A stretch of DNA of 9,965 bases from Planctomycetota bacterium (GTDB lineage Bacteria > Planctomycetota > SBBH01 > JAHFOU01). Shown one piece after another: positions 1 to 5,224 of this stretch. The notes beneath the pieces were generated by a model that saw only the letters and a list, made by a program, of their open reading frames with translations, did not search any database and was not told the origin of the DNA. The position numbers and the translations under genes were made by a program. Position 1 is the first letter of the stretch, and each line of letters starts with the position of its first letter. The stretch lies in the NCBI GenBank assembly GCA_023261525.1, contig JAHFOU010000057.1, forward strand, positions 1 to 9,965. The letters run 5' to 3'.

Positions 1-349
1 TCTGGCTGACGTCGGCGATGGGATCGATGTCGGCGATCAGGGTGCGGGCCGCGCAGTTGGGGCGGATCTTCAGCTTCGCGGAGACGATCTCGCGGGCCAG
101 GGCCTCCACATGGGCCTTCGCGCGCGGTCCGGCGCCCGGCAGGCCGATGTCGGCCGTATGGAGGCCCAGGGCGTCCATGAGGTGGAGGAGCTCGACCTTG
201 GCGGGGATCTCGGGATCGGTCACCGAGGGGGACTGGAGCCCGTCCCTCAGGGTCTCGTCGTCGAACTGGATCGGGAAAGAAGGCCTGGCCGGGGGCTTGC
301 CGGCCAGGTTCCAGTCGTAGATCAGGTCATCCTTGGCGTGGGCGTCCAC
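1..349 (-). CDS. LeuA-like acyltransferase (HMGL/isopropylmalate synthase superfamily), 5' part only
   Basis: The first 116 codons of a gene that runs off the left edge are visible. Residues 31-37 read DETLRDG, the metal/acyl-CoA motif at the first strand of the HMGL-like TIM barrel shared by 2-isopropylmalate synthase, homocitrate synthase and citramalate synthase. Then come the helix around LLHLMDALGL (54-63) and the segment IGLPGAGPRA (68-77), which fit the same family. Such enzymes condense acetyl-CoA with a 2-oxo acid in leucine, lysine or isoleucine synthesis. The visible part cannot tell which acceptor is used, nor whether a regulatory C-terminal domain exists. The GTG start is chosen because it lies 7 bases after TACAAT and just before a coherent N-terminus; no Shine-Dalgarno is present. 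It begins 19 bases after the stop of the lipoprotein gene on the same strand, so it may be read through from that gene as well as from its own promoter. The superfamily call is firm; the substrate is open. Confidence 0.85.
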   Translation of the reverse strand, partial: MDAHAKDDLIYDWNLAGKPPARPSFPIQFDDETLRDGLQSPSVTDPEIPAKVELLHLMDALGLHTADIGLPGAGPRAKAHVEALAREIVSAKLKIRPNCAARTLIADIDPIADVSQ

Positions 350-356
350 GCCGCGG

Positions 357-385
357 ATTGTAGGAGCGCTAGGGCTTCTTGGCCA
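357..385 (-). promoter_or_regulatory. Candidate promoter for the LeuA-like gene, leaderless type
   Basis: On the minus strand TACAAT (362-357) is a 5/6 match to the sigma-70 -10 box. With a 17-base spacer, TGGCCA (385-380) matches 4/6 of TTGACA. The start codon follows only 7 bases after the -10 box, so transcription would begin at or within a base or two of the GTG. The -35 lies inside the 3' end of the upstream lipoprotein gene. Confidence 0.45.
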
Positions 386-1028
386 GATCGGGCATGCCCT
401 TGGCCATCTTGGAAATGATGGTCTTGAGGGCCTGGGCCTCGGTCTCGGCCAGGGCGTTGCCGACCAGGCCCCCGCCCACGGCGCCCACCCCGGAGCCCAC
501 CTTGGTGCCCGTCCCGGAGTCCCCGCCCACCCTGGAGCCCGCGAAACCCCCGGCCACGGCCCCGACCAGGGCCCCGGCCACCGTGCTGGCGTACTTGCTG
601 ACCTTCCCCGAGCCCTCGGAGCTCCAGAGCAGGGAACCGTCCGTCGCGTCCAGCATCTTGGCCGTCATGCTGATCTCGTCGCCGTACTCGGGCATGTTCA
701 CCACGACCACGGCCTGGACGTTGAGGATCTTCCCGGCCTGGATGGGGTCCACCGAGGAGGTCTTCCCGGAGGTCTGGAAGTCGTGCTCCTTGGCCAGGGC
801 CTCGACCTGGAGGCGGTCCACCACGTCGAAGCCGTGCTGGAGGAACTCCAGGGCAAAGAGGTCGGCCACCTGATTTCTTGCGGCCTCGCTGCCCCGGGCC
901 CCGGTCACCTGGACCACGGCCACCTTGCGGGCGGCGCTGAAATCGAAGCCGGGCTTGGAGACGCTGGTGGCCTTCTTGCAGCCGGCCAGGGCCAGGATTC
1001 CCATCGCCAGACAGAGTTGCACGCGCAT
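369..1028 (-). CDS. Lipoprotein with CsgG-like domain and C-terminal glycine zipper
   Basis: A 219-residue predicted lipoprotein. The signal peptide ends in the lipobox LALAGC with Cys17. The next residues are Lys-Lys, not Asp, which in proteobacterial terms favours the outer membrane. Residues 34-140 look like the CsgG/TolB-N type alpha/beta fold: strand KVAVVQVTG (35-43), helix NQVADLFALEFLQHGFDVVDR (52-72), then the strand pair ISMTAKMLDATDGSLLW (119-135). Between this and the last helix (about 195-212) sits a glycine/alanine-rich hairpin (151-192) with repeated GxxxG spacing, typical of glycine-zipper membrane segments. CsgG-fold lipoproteins often form or support outer-membrane secretion assemblies, but this one is short and its role is unknown. 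The start is supported by AAGGAGG (1040-1034) five bases upstream. The 72-base gap back to the glycosyltransferase stop contains no convincing terminator or promoter, so all three minus-strand genes could be co-transcribed. Confidence 0.8.
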   Translation of the reverse strand: MRVQLCLAMGILALAGCKKATSVSKPGFDFSAARKVAVVQVTGARGSEAARNQVADLFALEFLQHGFDVVDRLQVEALAKEHDFQTSGKTSSVDPIQAGKILNVQAVVVVNMPEYGDEISMTAKMLDATDGSLLWSSEGSGKVSKYASTVAGALVGAVAGGFAGSRVGGDSGTGTKVGSGVGAVGGGLVGNALAETEAQALKTIISKMAKGMPDLAKKP

Positions 1029-1100
1029 GGACGCCTCCTTAGGGGATTGCCAGCTTACACGATGCCGGACGGCCCCGGTTCCCGGAATCTTTCCTCCGCC

Positions 1101-2072
1101 CTACCCCCGGATCGCCTTCAGCAGGGTCGGGAAGACGGCCTGGACCGAAAGCCTCTCCTCAAAGTCCTGGCGGGCCTGGGTCCCCATCCGCCGGCGCAGG
1201 GCCGCCTCGGACGCCAGGGTCGTCAGCGCCTCCACCCATTGGGCGCCGGTCCTCGGCAGGAAGCCCGTCTCCCCGGGACGGATCGTCTCGCCCACCACGC
1301 CCACCGGAGAGCCGACCACCGGGAGGCCCACGGCCAGGTACTGGAAGAGCTTCCCGTGCCCCTTGCCCCTCGTCCAGAGGTCGTCCGTGAGGGGCAGGAG
1401 GCCGACGTCGAAGGACTGGAGGTCGGAGACCTCCTCCTCCCGCTTCCAGGGCTTGCGCTCCACCTCGATACCCCGGAAGGATGGGAAGCGGTTGGAGACC
1501 ACCTTGAGACGGACGGGGACCTTCCGGGCCACCTTCTCCAGCACTCCGCCGAGGCGCTCCAGATAGGGCAGGGTCCCCGCCGAGCCCAGCCAGCCCAGGA
1601 CCACGGGGCTGGCGTCCAGGCGCGGAGGGCCGGGGCGGTAGACTTCCGCATCCACCGTGGAGGGCACCACGAAGACCCGGGCCGGGTCCAGGACCTTGCG
1701 GGCCTCGACGGCGATGAGCCCGGAGGAGGCCACCAGGGCCTGACAGCGGGCGGCCATGCGGCGGAAGCGGGAACGGCGGGCCGGGGAGAAGCGGATCAGG
1801 TGGCGGCTGGAGCGGTGCATGACGGGATCGTCCACGTCCCAGACCAGGCGGGGGGCCTTGCGGGCGAGGACGGCCGCCTCGGCCTCGCTCAGGGCCAGGC
1901 GCTGGACCACCACCGCCGACGCCGGCGGCAGGGACTCGAGAAGGCCCAGGCGCTCCGGTCCGCTCGGGGTGTCCACGTACCGGGCCCGGATCCCGGACTT
2001 TTCCAGCAGGGGGAAGAAGTACAGGCTGCGACAGCCGTTGGTGTTGGCATGACCGAGAAAATGGACGTCCAC
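1101..2072 (-). CDS. GT-B glycosyltransferase, GT4-like
   Basis: A 323-residue cytosolic glycosyltransferase with two Rossmann-type halves. The N-terminus VDVHFLGHAN (1-10) begins the first strand, WDVDD (78-82) is a typical N-domain segment, and the C-domain starts at VVLGWLGSAGTLPYL (157-171). The nucleotide-sugar region is WTRGKGHGKLFQYLAVGLPVVGSPVGV (233-259). It resembles GT4 members that carry WxRGKxxxKLLQYMAxGxPVVxSPVG, in which Gln instead of Glu in the first helix is normal. Donor and acceptor cannot be told; a surface glycan or LPS is likely. Two starts are possible. GTG at 2072 lies 7 bases after TATACT and gives the usual short N-terminus. ATG at 2117 has GGAGGT just upstream but adds 15 residues that do not look like part of the fold. 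I prefer 2072 with moderate certainty. Confidence 0.85.
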   Translation of the reverse strand: MDVHFLGHANTNGCRSLYFFPLLEKSGIRARYVDTPSGPERLGLLESLPPASAVVVQRLALSEAEAAVLARKAPRLVWDVDDPVMHRSSRHLIRFSPARRSRFRRMAARCQALVASSGLIAVEARKVLDPARVFVVPSTVDAEVYRPGPPRLDASPVVLGWLGSAGTLPYLERLGGVLEKVARKVPVRLKVVSNRFPSFRGIEVERKPWKREEEVSDLQSFDVGLLPLTDDLWTRGKGHGKLFQYLAVGLPVVGSPVGVVGETIRPGETGFLPRTGAQWVEALTTLASEAALRRRMGTQARQDFEERLSVQAVFPTLLKAIRG

Positions 2073-2079
2073 AGGGGGA

Positions 2080-2085
2080 AGTATA
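2080..2085 (-). promoter_or_regulatory. Candidate -10 box for the minus-strand glycosyltransferase
   Basis: TATACT on the minus strand (2085-2080) matches 5/6 of TATAAT and is followed after 7 bases by the GTG start at 2072. No good -35 is seen at 16-18 bases. If functional, the mRNA would be leaderless. It would also rule out the alternative upstream ATG at 2117 for this transcript. Confidence 0.35.
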
Positions 2086-2142
2086 CCAAGTCCAAGCTGG
2101 GCAAGGAGTTGAAGCATGGAACCTCCGCCCATCCCGGTCGTG

Positions 2143-2148
2143 TATAGT
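2143..2148 (+). promoter_or_regulatory. Candidate -10 box for the four-gene envelope unit
   Basis: TATAGT matches 5/6 of the -10 consensus and stands 12 bases before the ATG at 2161, giving a leader of about six bases. There is no recognisable -35 and no Shine-Dalgarno before the ATG. It is the only promoter-like element upstream of the unit running from 2161 to 5201. Confidence 0.35.
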
Positions 2149-2160
2149 GTCAGCCCTGCC

Positions 2161-2973
2161 ATGAAAGCCTGCCTTGCCTTCCTTGCCTTCCTGCTGGCCC
2201 TTCCGGCCTTCGCCCTGAGCGTGGAGGACGTGGAGAAGCTGGCCAAGGGGGGGCTTTCGGATGAGGTCATCCTGGCCCAGATCCAGTCCGAGAAGGCCAC
2301 CTTCTCCCTGGACGCCGACGGCATCCTCGCGCTCAAGCAGGCGGGCGTCAGCGAGCGGGTGATCCGGGCCATGATCGAGAGCCGGAAGGCCGAACCTGCG
2401 CAGGAGACCGGCCGCCTGGAGATGTCCAACGACGCCGACGAGCCGCTGGCCGTGATGGTCCACCCGGCCGCCCGCACCGTCTTCCTCTACCACGGACGCA
2501 TGAAGGACGGGCTCGTCGTGGAGCCCGGGGCGTCCCGCGTCCTGGAGATGCCCCCAGGGGCCTACGTGGTCCGCTGGGTGGGGGAAAAGGATGCCGTAAA
2601 GGCCCCCCTGCACGCGGGAGGCTCGACCCGGGTGGTGGCCACCCGGGTGACCACCGCGGACCTGGATGCCCTCCACATCACCACCTTCGAGGGCGAACGC
2701 GAGTCCGATGCAGGCTTGGTCAAGGTATTCCGGGAGGGGAAGCGGCCTGAGCCTGGGCCCCAGGCGTCCTACACGGTGCCCTCCCCCGTACCGACCGCTT
2801 ACCCCGTCTATGCCGCCCCGCCCCCGACGCGCCGCGAGGCCCCCCTCTTCGGACGCTGGACCCTCTTCGGGGCCGCTGCGGGGGCCGTGATCGGGAACCA
2901 GAGCGATTCGAGAGACAAGGGCCTGGCCCTGGGCGCCGCCCTCGGCCATGTCCTGGACCATCTGGACCCCTAA
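2161..2973 (+). CDS. Secreted glycine-zipper protein with duplicated GxSxxVIxAxI motif
   Basis: A 270-residue exported protein I cannot assign to a named gene. Residues 1-19 form a Sec signal peptide (Ala/Leu/Phe-rich, ending PAFALS, no lipobox Cys). The mature N-terminus has two copies of GxSxxVIxAxI (31-41 and 62-72), forming paired short helices of a kind seen in uncharacterised bacterial envelope proteins. A beta-rich middle (about 84-180) follows, then a Pro/Tyr-rich linker (197-224) and a C-terminal glycine zipper (237-264, GAAAGAVIG ... GLALGAALGHVL) resembling the YMGG/17-kDa antigen type that inserts in or packs on membranes. ATG 2161 is chosen because the signal peptide starts there; an in-frame ATG at 2116 adds a Pro-rich segment and lies before the -10 box. 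The next gene's Shine-Dalgarno follows the stop directly, so this is probably the first gene of the YcfL-LpoB-COG3014 unit. Confidence 0.8.
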   Translation: MKACLAFLAFLLALPAFALSVEDVEKLAKGGLSDEVILAQIQSEKATFSLDADGILALKQAGVSERVIRAMIESRKAEPAQETGRLEMSNDADEPLAVMVHPAARTVFLYHGRMKDGLVVEPGASRVLEMPPGAYVVRWVGEKDAVKAPLHAGGSTRVVATRVTTADLDALHITTFEGERESDAGLVKVFREGKRPEPGPQASYTVPSPVPTAYPVYAAPPPTRREAPLFGRWTLFGAAAGAVIGNQSDSRDKGLALGAALGHVLDHLDP

Positions 2974-2989
2974 GGAAGGAGCCCGCACG

Positions 2990-3409
2990 ATGCGCCCCTG
3001 GATCCTCTTCCCCCTCGCCGCCGCCCTCCTGGTCGGATGCGAACAGCACCGCATCACGGCCGGCGTCCGCATCGATTCGGATCCCGCCGCCCCCGACAAG
3101 ATCCAGGCCTCCTTCAACGACCTCTCCCTGAAGCAGGCCGTCCAGGTCGAGGGCGAGGCCTCCCGGGTCGAGAACGGCTTCCTCGTCGTCCAGCTCAGGG
3201 TGCGCAACACCACCTCCCGGAACCTCCCCTGCGAGTGGCGGGCCACCTTCCAGGACAAGGACGGAATGGACATCCCCCTGACCGCCAATCCCTGGACGCC
3301 CGCGATCCTCAACAGCAACGTGACCGAGACCCTCTCCAAGACGGCCCCCTCCTCCGGCGCCGAACGGGCCGTCTTCTACCTCCGTGAAGCCTCCCCCCTC
3401 CGCAAGTAA
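2990..3409 (+). CDS. YcfL-like (DUF1425) lipoprotein
   Basis: A 139-residue lipoprotein with a signal peptide ending LLVGC (Cys17, followed by Glu-Gln, so outer-membrane retention is plausible). The mature part is a small beta-sandwich-like domain. Its core reads FLVVQLRVRNTTSRNLPCEWRATFQDKDGMDI (64-95), the pattern of YcfL/DUF1425 proteins: a strand with V-x-N, then a polar strand ending in F-D/K-x-x-G. YcfL function is unknown, but its gene sits beside lpoB in gammaproteobacteria, as here. The start is set by GGAAGGAG (2973-2980) nine bases before the ATG at 2990; a longer in-frame opening at 2948 would precede the signal peptide and overlap the previous gene. The stop is followed at once by the lpoB Shine-Dalgarno. 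Confidence 0.75.
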   Translation: MRPWILFPLAAALLVGCEQHRITAGVRIDSDPAAPDKIQASFNDLSLKQAVQVEGEASRVENGFLVVQLRVRNTTSRNLPCEWRATFQDKDGMDIPLTANPWTPAILNSNVTETLSKTAPSSGAERAVFYLREASPLRK

Positions 3410-3422
3410 AGGAGACCCCCTC

Positions 3423-4001
3423 GTGAAGCAGCGCATCGCCCTGGCCCTGGCACTCTCCGCCGCCACCCTGTCCGGCTGCGGGCAGACGGTCGACTACGAG
3501 GACAAGGACGCGGCCACCCTGGTGGACGAGAACTTCAACGACACCGACCTCAAGGGCATCGCCGACGACCTCACCCAGGACATCCTGAGGAGCCCCCTCT
3601 TCGCGGAGGGCGCGGCCAAGAAGCCCGTGCTCATGGTCGAGCAGGTCGCCAACCGCACCCACGAACACCTGGACATCAAGTCCCTCACCGACAAGATCCG
3701 CACCGGCATCGTCCGCAGCGGACGCGTGGAGGTGGTGGACGAGACGGCCCGCAAGACCCTGCCCTCGGAATACGAGTACCACGCCTCCGGCAACGTGGAC
3801 CCGGCCACGGCCAAGGGCCCCGGGCGCCAGGTCGCCCCCGATTTCGTCCTGCGCGGGGACTTCACGGACCAGCGCCACGAGACGACCAACCAGAAGACCC
3901 TGGTGATCTGGTACCAGGTGACCCTCCAGCTCACGGACGTCTCGAAGGGCACCATCGTCTGGAGCAAGGATCACGAGATCAAGAAGGTCCGCCGCAAGTA
4001 G
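3423..4001 (+). CDS. lpoB: LpoB-family penicillin-binding-protein activator lipoprotein
   Basis: A 192-residue lipoprotein. The signal peptide ends TLSGC (Cys19, then Gly-Gln). A short acidic region follows: YEDKDAATLVDENFNDTDLK (25-44). The LpoB domain (45-188) shows the family order: helix IADDLTQDILRSPLF (46-60), strand PVLMVEQVANRTHEHLD (68-84), helix LTDKIRTGIVRSGRVEVVD (88-106), and C-terminal strands with VLRGDFTD (142-149) and WYQVTLQLTDVSKGTIVWS (163-181). In E. coli LpoB crosses the periplasm from the outer membrane and stimulates PBP1b. The partner here is not in the window. The linker between the lipid anchor and the domain is short compared with the Pro-rich one of E. coli. GTG at 3423 is favoured by AAAGGAG (3408-3414) eight bases upstream. 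The TAG stop directly abuts the TTG start of the next gene in the same frame. Confidence 0.88.
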   Translation: MKQRIALALALSAATLSGCGQTVDYEDKDAATLVDENFNDTDLKGIADDLTQDILRSPLFAEGAAKKPVLMVEQVANRTHEHLDIKSLTDKIRTGIVRSGRVEVVDETARKTLPSEYEYHASGNVDPATAKGPGRQVAPDFVLRGDFTDQRHETTNQKTLVIWYQVTLQLTDVSKGTIVWSKDHEIKKVRRK

Positions 4002-5201
4002 TTGGGCCGCCTGATCCCGTTCGCCCTGGCCCTCCTCCCGGCCCTGGCCGGCTGCGGGGCCCTGGCGTCCACGTCCCGCGCCTCGCTCCCCCTCTATGAG
4101 GCCGGGCGCTTCGCGGAGGCCGCCGGCGCCTTGAAGGACCTCCCCACCTCGGGCGGCAAGGACCGCCTCCTGGCCCTGTACCAGCGCGGCATGATCCTCC
4201 ACGCCGCCCGGCGCTGGGAGGAGGCCAACGCCGCCCTCCTGGAGGCCAACGACCTCGCCGAGCGCATCGAGCTGATCGGCCTGGGCGAGCAGGCGGGAAA
4301 CCTCCTGGTGAACGAGAACTTCTCGGACTACCGCGGGGAGGACTACGAGCGCGTCCTCTGCCACACCCTGGCCGCCCTGGACTTCCTGGCCCTGGGCCGC
4401 CTGGAGGATGCCCAGGTCGAATGCCGCCGGATGCGGGAGGTCCACGACAAGATCCGCCGCCTCCGCGGGTCCCCGGACCGCCTCAACGCCTTCGCCCTCT
4501 TCCTCTCCGCGCTCTGCTTCGAGCTGGGCGGCCAGGCCGACGACGCCTTCCTGGACTATGAGGCCTGCCGGACGGCGGCGCCGACCTTCCCGCCTTTGGA
4601 GGAGCGCCTGCGCCGCTTGGCGTACAGGACCGGCCGGGATGCCAAAGGGGAGGAGCCGCCTCCCCTTCCCCCCGGGACGGGCGAGGTCGTCCTCCTCCTG
4701 GAATGCGGCCTGGCCCCCACGAAGAAGTCCGGGGGCCCCCTGGGCATCCTGCCCGCCCTGAACCCCCGGCCGACGGCGGCCGTCGGGGCCCGCCTGGCGG
4801 CGGACGGGAATCCCCTCGCCCCGACGACGCTCCTGAACGATGTGGAGGACTGGGCCCAGAGGACCCTGACCGAGCGGGAGCTCTGGCTCCTGGCCAAGCG
4901 GGCCGCCATGCTGGCCGCCAAGGAGGTCGCCGCCCGAGCCGTGGAGAAGAAGCACGGCAAGGACGCCGGGAACCTCACCCGCCTGGCCCTCCTGGCCTTG
5001 GAGGAGCCGGACCTGAGGAGCTGGTCCGCCCTGCCCCGCAGCTTCCAGGCCTGCGTCGCACGGCTCCCGGCCGGGTCCCATGACCTGGAGGCGGTCCCGG
5101 TGGACGCCCGGGGAAATCCTGCCGGGGAGCCGGTCCGCTTCCCCGCCGTCGAAGTGGCCGAGGGCAAGACCGTGGTGCTGATCGCCCGCATCGTCCGCTA
5201 G
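4002..5201 (+). CDS. COG3014-type TPR lipoprotein
   Basis: A 399-residue lipoprotein. From the TTG start the signal peptide reads MGRLIPFALALLPALAGC (Cys18). Residues 28-205 are helical, TPR-like repeats, with YEAGRFAEAAGAL (32-44) and LFLSALCFELGGQADDAFLDYE (167-188) as clear units. In the middle is NENFSDYRGEDYERVLCHTLAALDFLALG (104-132), close to the hallmark segment of COG3014 proteins. Next comes GEVVLLLECGLAPTK (227-241), another family hallmark. The last 60 residues look like beta strands. Function is unknown, but COG3014 genes neighbour ycfL and lpoB in several gammaproteobacteria, so a role with LpoB in peptidoglycan synthesis is a reasonable inference. TTG is the only usable start before the lipobox, because the codon before it is the lpoB stop. 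AGAAGG lies some distance upstream, so translation probably depends on reinitiation after lpoB. Confidence 0.85.
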   Translation: MGRLIPFALALLPALAGCGALASTSRASLPLYEAGRFAEAAGALKDLPTSGGKDRLLALYQRGMILHAARRWEEANAALLEANDLAERIELIGLGEQAGNLLVNENFSDYRGEDYERVLCHTLAALDFLALGRLEDAQVECRRMREVHDKIRRLRGSPDRLNAFALFLSALCFELGGQADDAFLDYEACRTAAPTFPPLEERLRRLAYRTGRDAKGEEPPPLPPGTGEVVLLLECGLAPTKKSGGPLGILPALNPRPTAAVGARLAADGNPLAPTTLLNDVEDWAQRTLTERELWLLAKRAAMLAAKEVAARAVEKKHGKDAGNLTRLALLALEEPDLRSWSALPRSFQACVARLPAGSHDLEAVPVDARGNPAGEPVRFPAVEVAEGKTVVLIARIVR

Positions 5202-5210
5202 GGACTGCGG

Positions 5211-5216
5211 TAGAAT
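5211..5216 (+). promoter_or_regulatory. Candidate -10 box for the kinase-glycosyltransferase unit
   Basis: TAGAAT matches 5/6 of TATAAT and ends 8 bases before the ATG at 5225; the mRNA leader would be about two bases. No -35 match is seen at normal spacing and there is no Shine-Dalgarno. The 23-base gap after the COG3014 gene holds no terminator hairpin, so readthrough from the preceding unit is also possible. Confidence 0.4.
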
Positions 5217-5224
5217 CGCCGTCC

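Noticed and set aside
1029..1100. Possible promoter (TGTAAG) or terminator between the glycosyltransferase and the CsgG-like lipoprotein gene
   Set aside because: The -10 match is only 4/6 with no supporting -35, and the CCGG-rich inverted segments do not form a stem followed by a T run.
1101..2072. Missing first Glu of the EX7E motif in the minus-strand glycosyltransferase as a sign of inactivity
   Set aside because: Gln in the KLxQYxAxGxPVV context is usual in this GT4 subgroup, so it is not evidence of a dead enzyme.
333..2147. A very long open frame on the plus strand (about 600 codons)
   Set aside because: It is antisense to the lipoprotein and glycosyltransferase genes. It encodes a Gly/His/Leu-repetitive protein with no domain, signal or start signal; long open frames on the opposite strand are expected at this GC content.
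2116..2160. Upstream in-frame ATG for the glycine-zipper protein
   Set aside because: It would put a Pro-rich segment in front of a clean signal peptide, lies upstream of the -10-like TATAGT and has no Shine-Dalgarno.
1159..3339. A roughly 720-codon open frame on the minus strand
   Set aside because: It crosses the divergent promoter region and both real genes on either side, is Gly/Pro/Arg-rich, and lacks any family motif.
3309..5081. A roughly 590-codon open frame on the minus strand opposite lpoB and the COG3014 gene
   Set aside because: It consists of low-complexity Gly/Glu/Gln/Ala-rich sequence. The plus-strand genes have clear lipoboxes, family motifs and Shine-Dalgarno sites.
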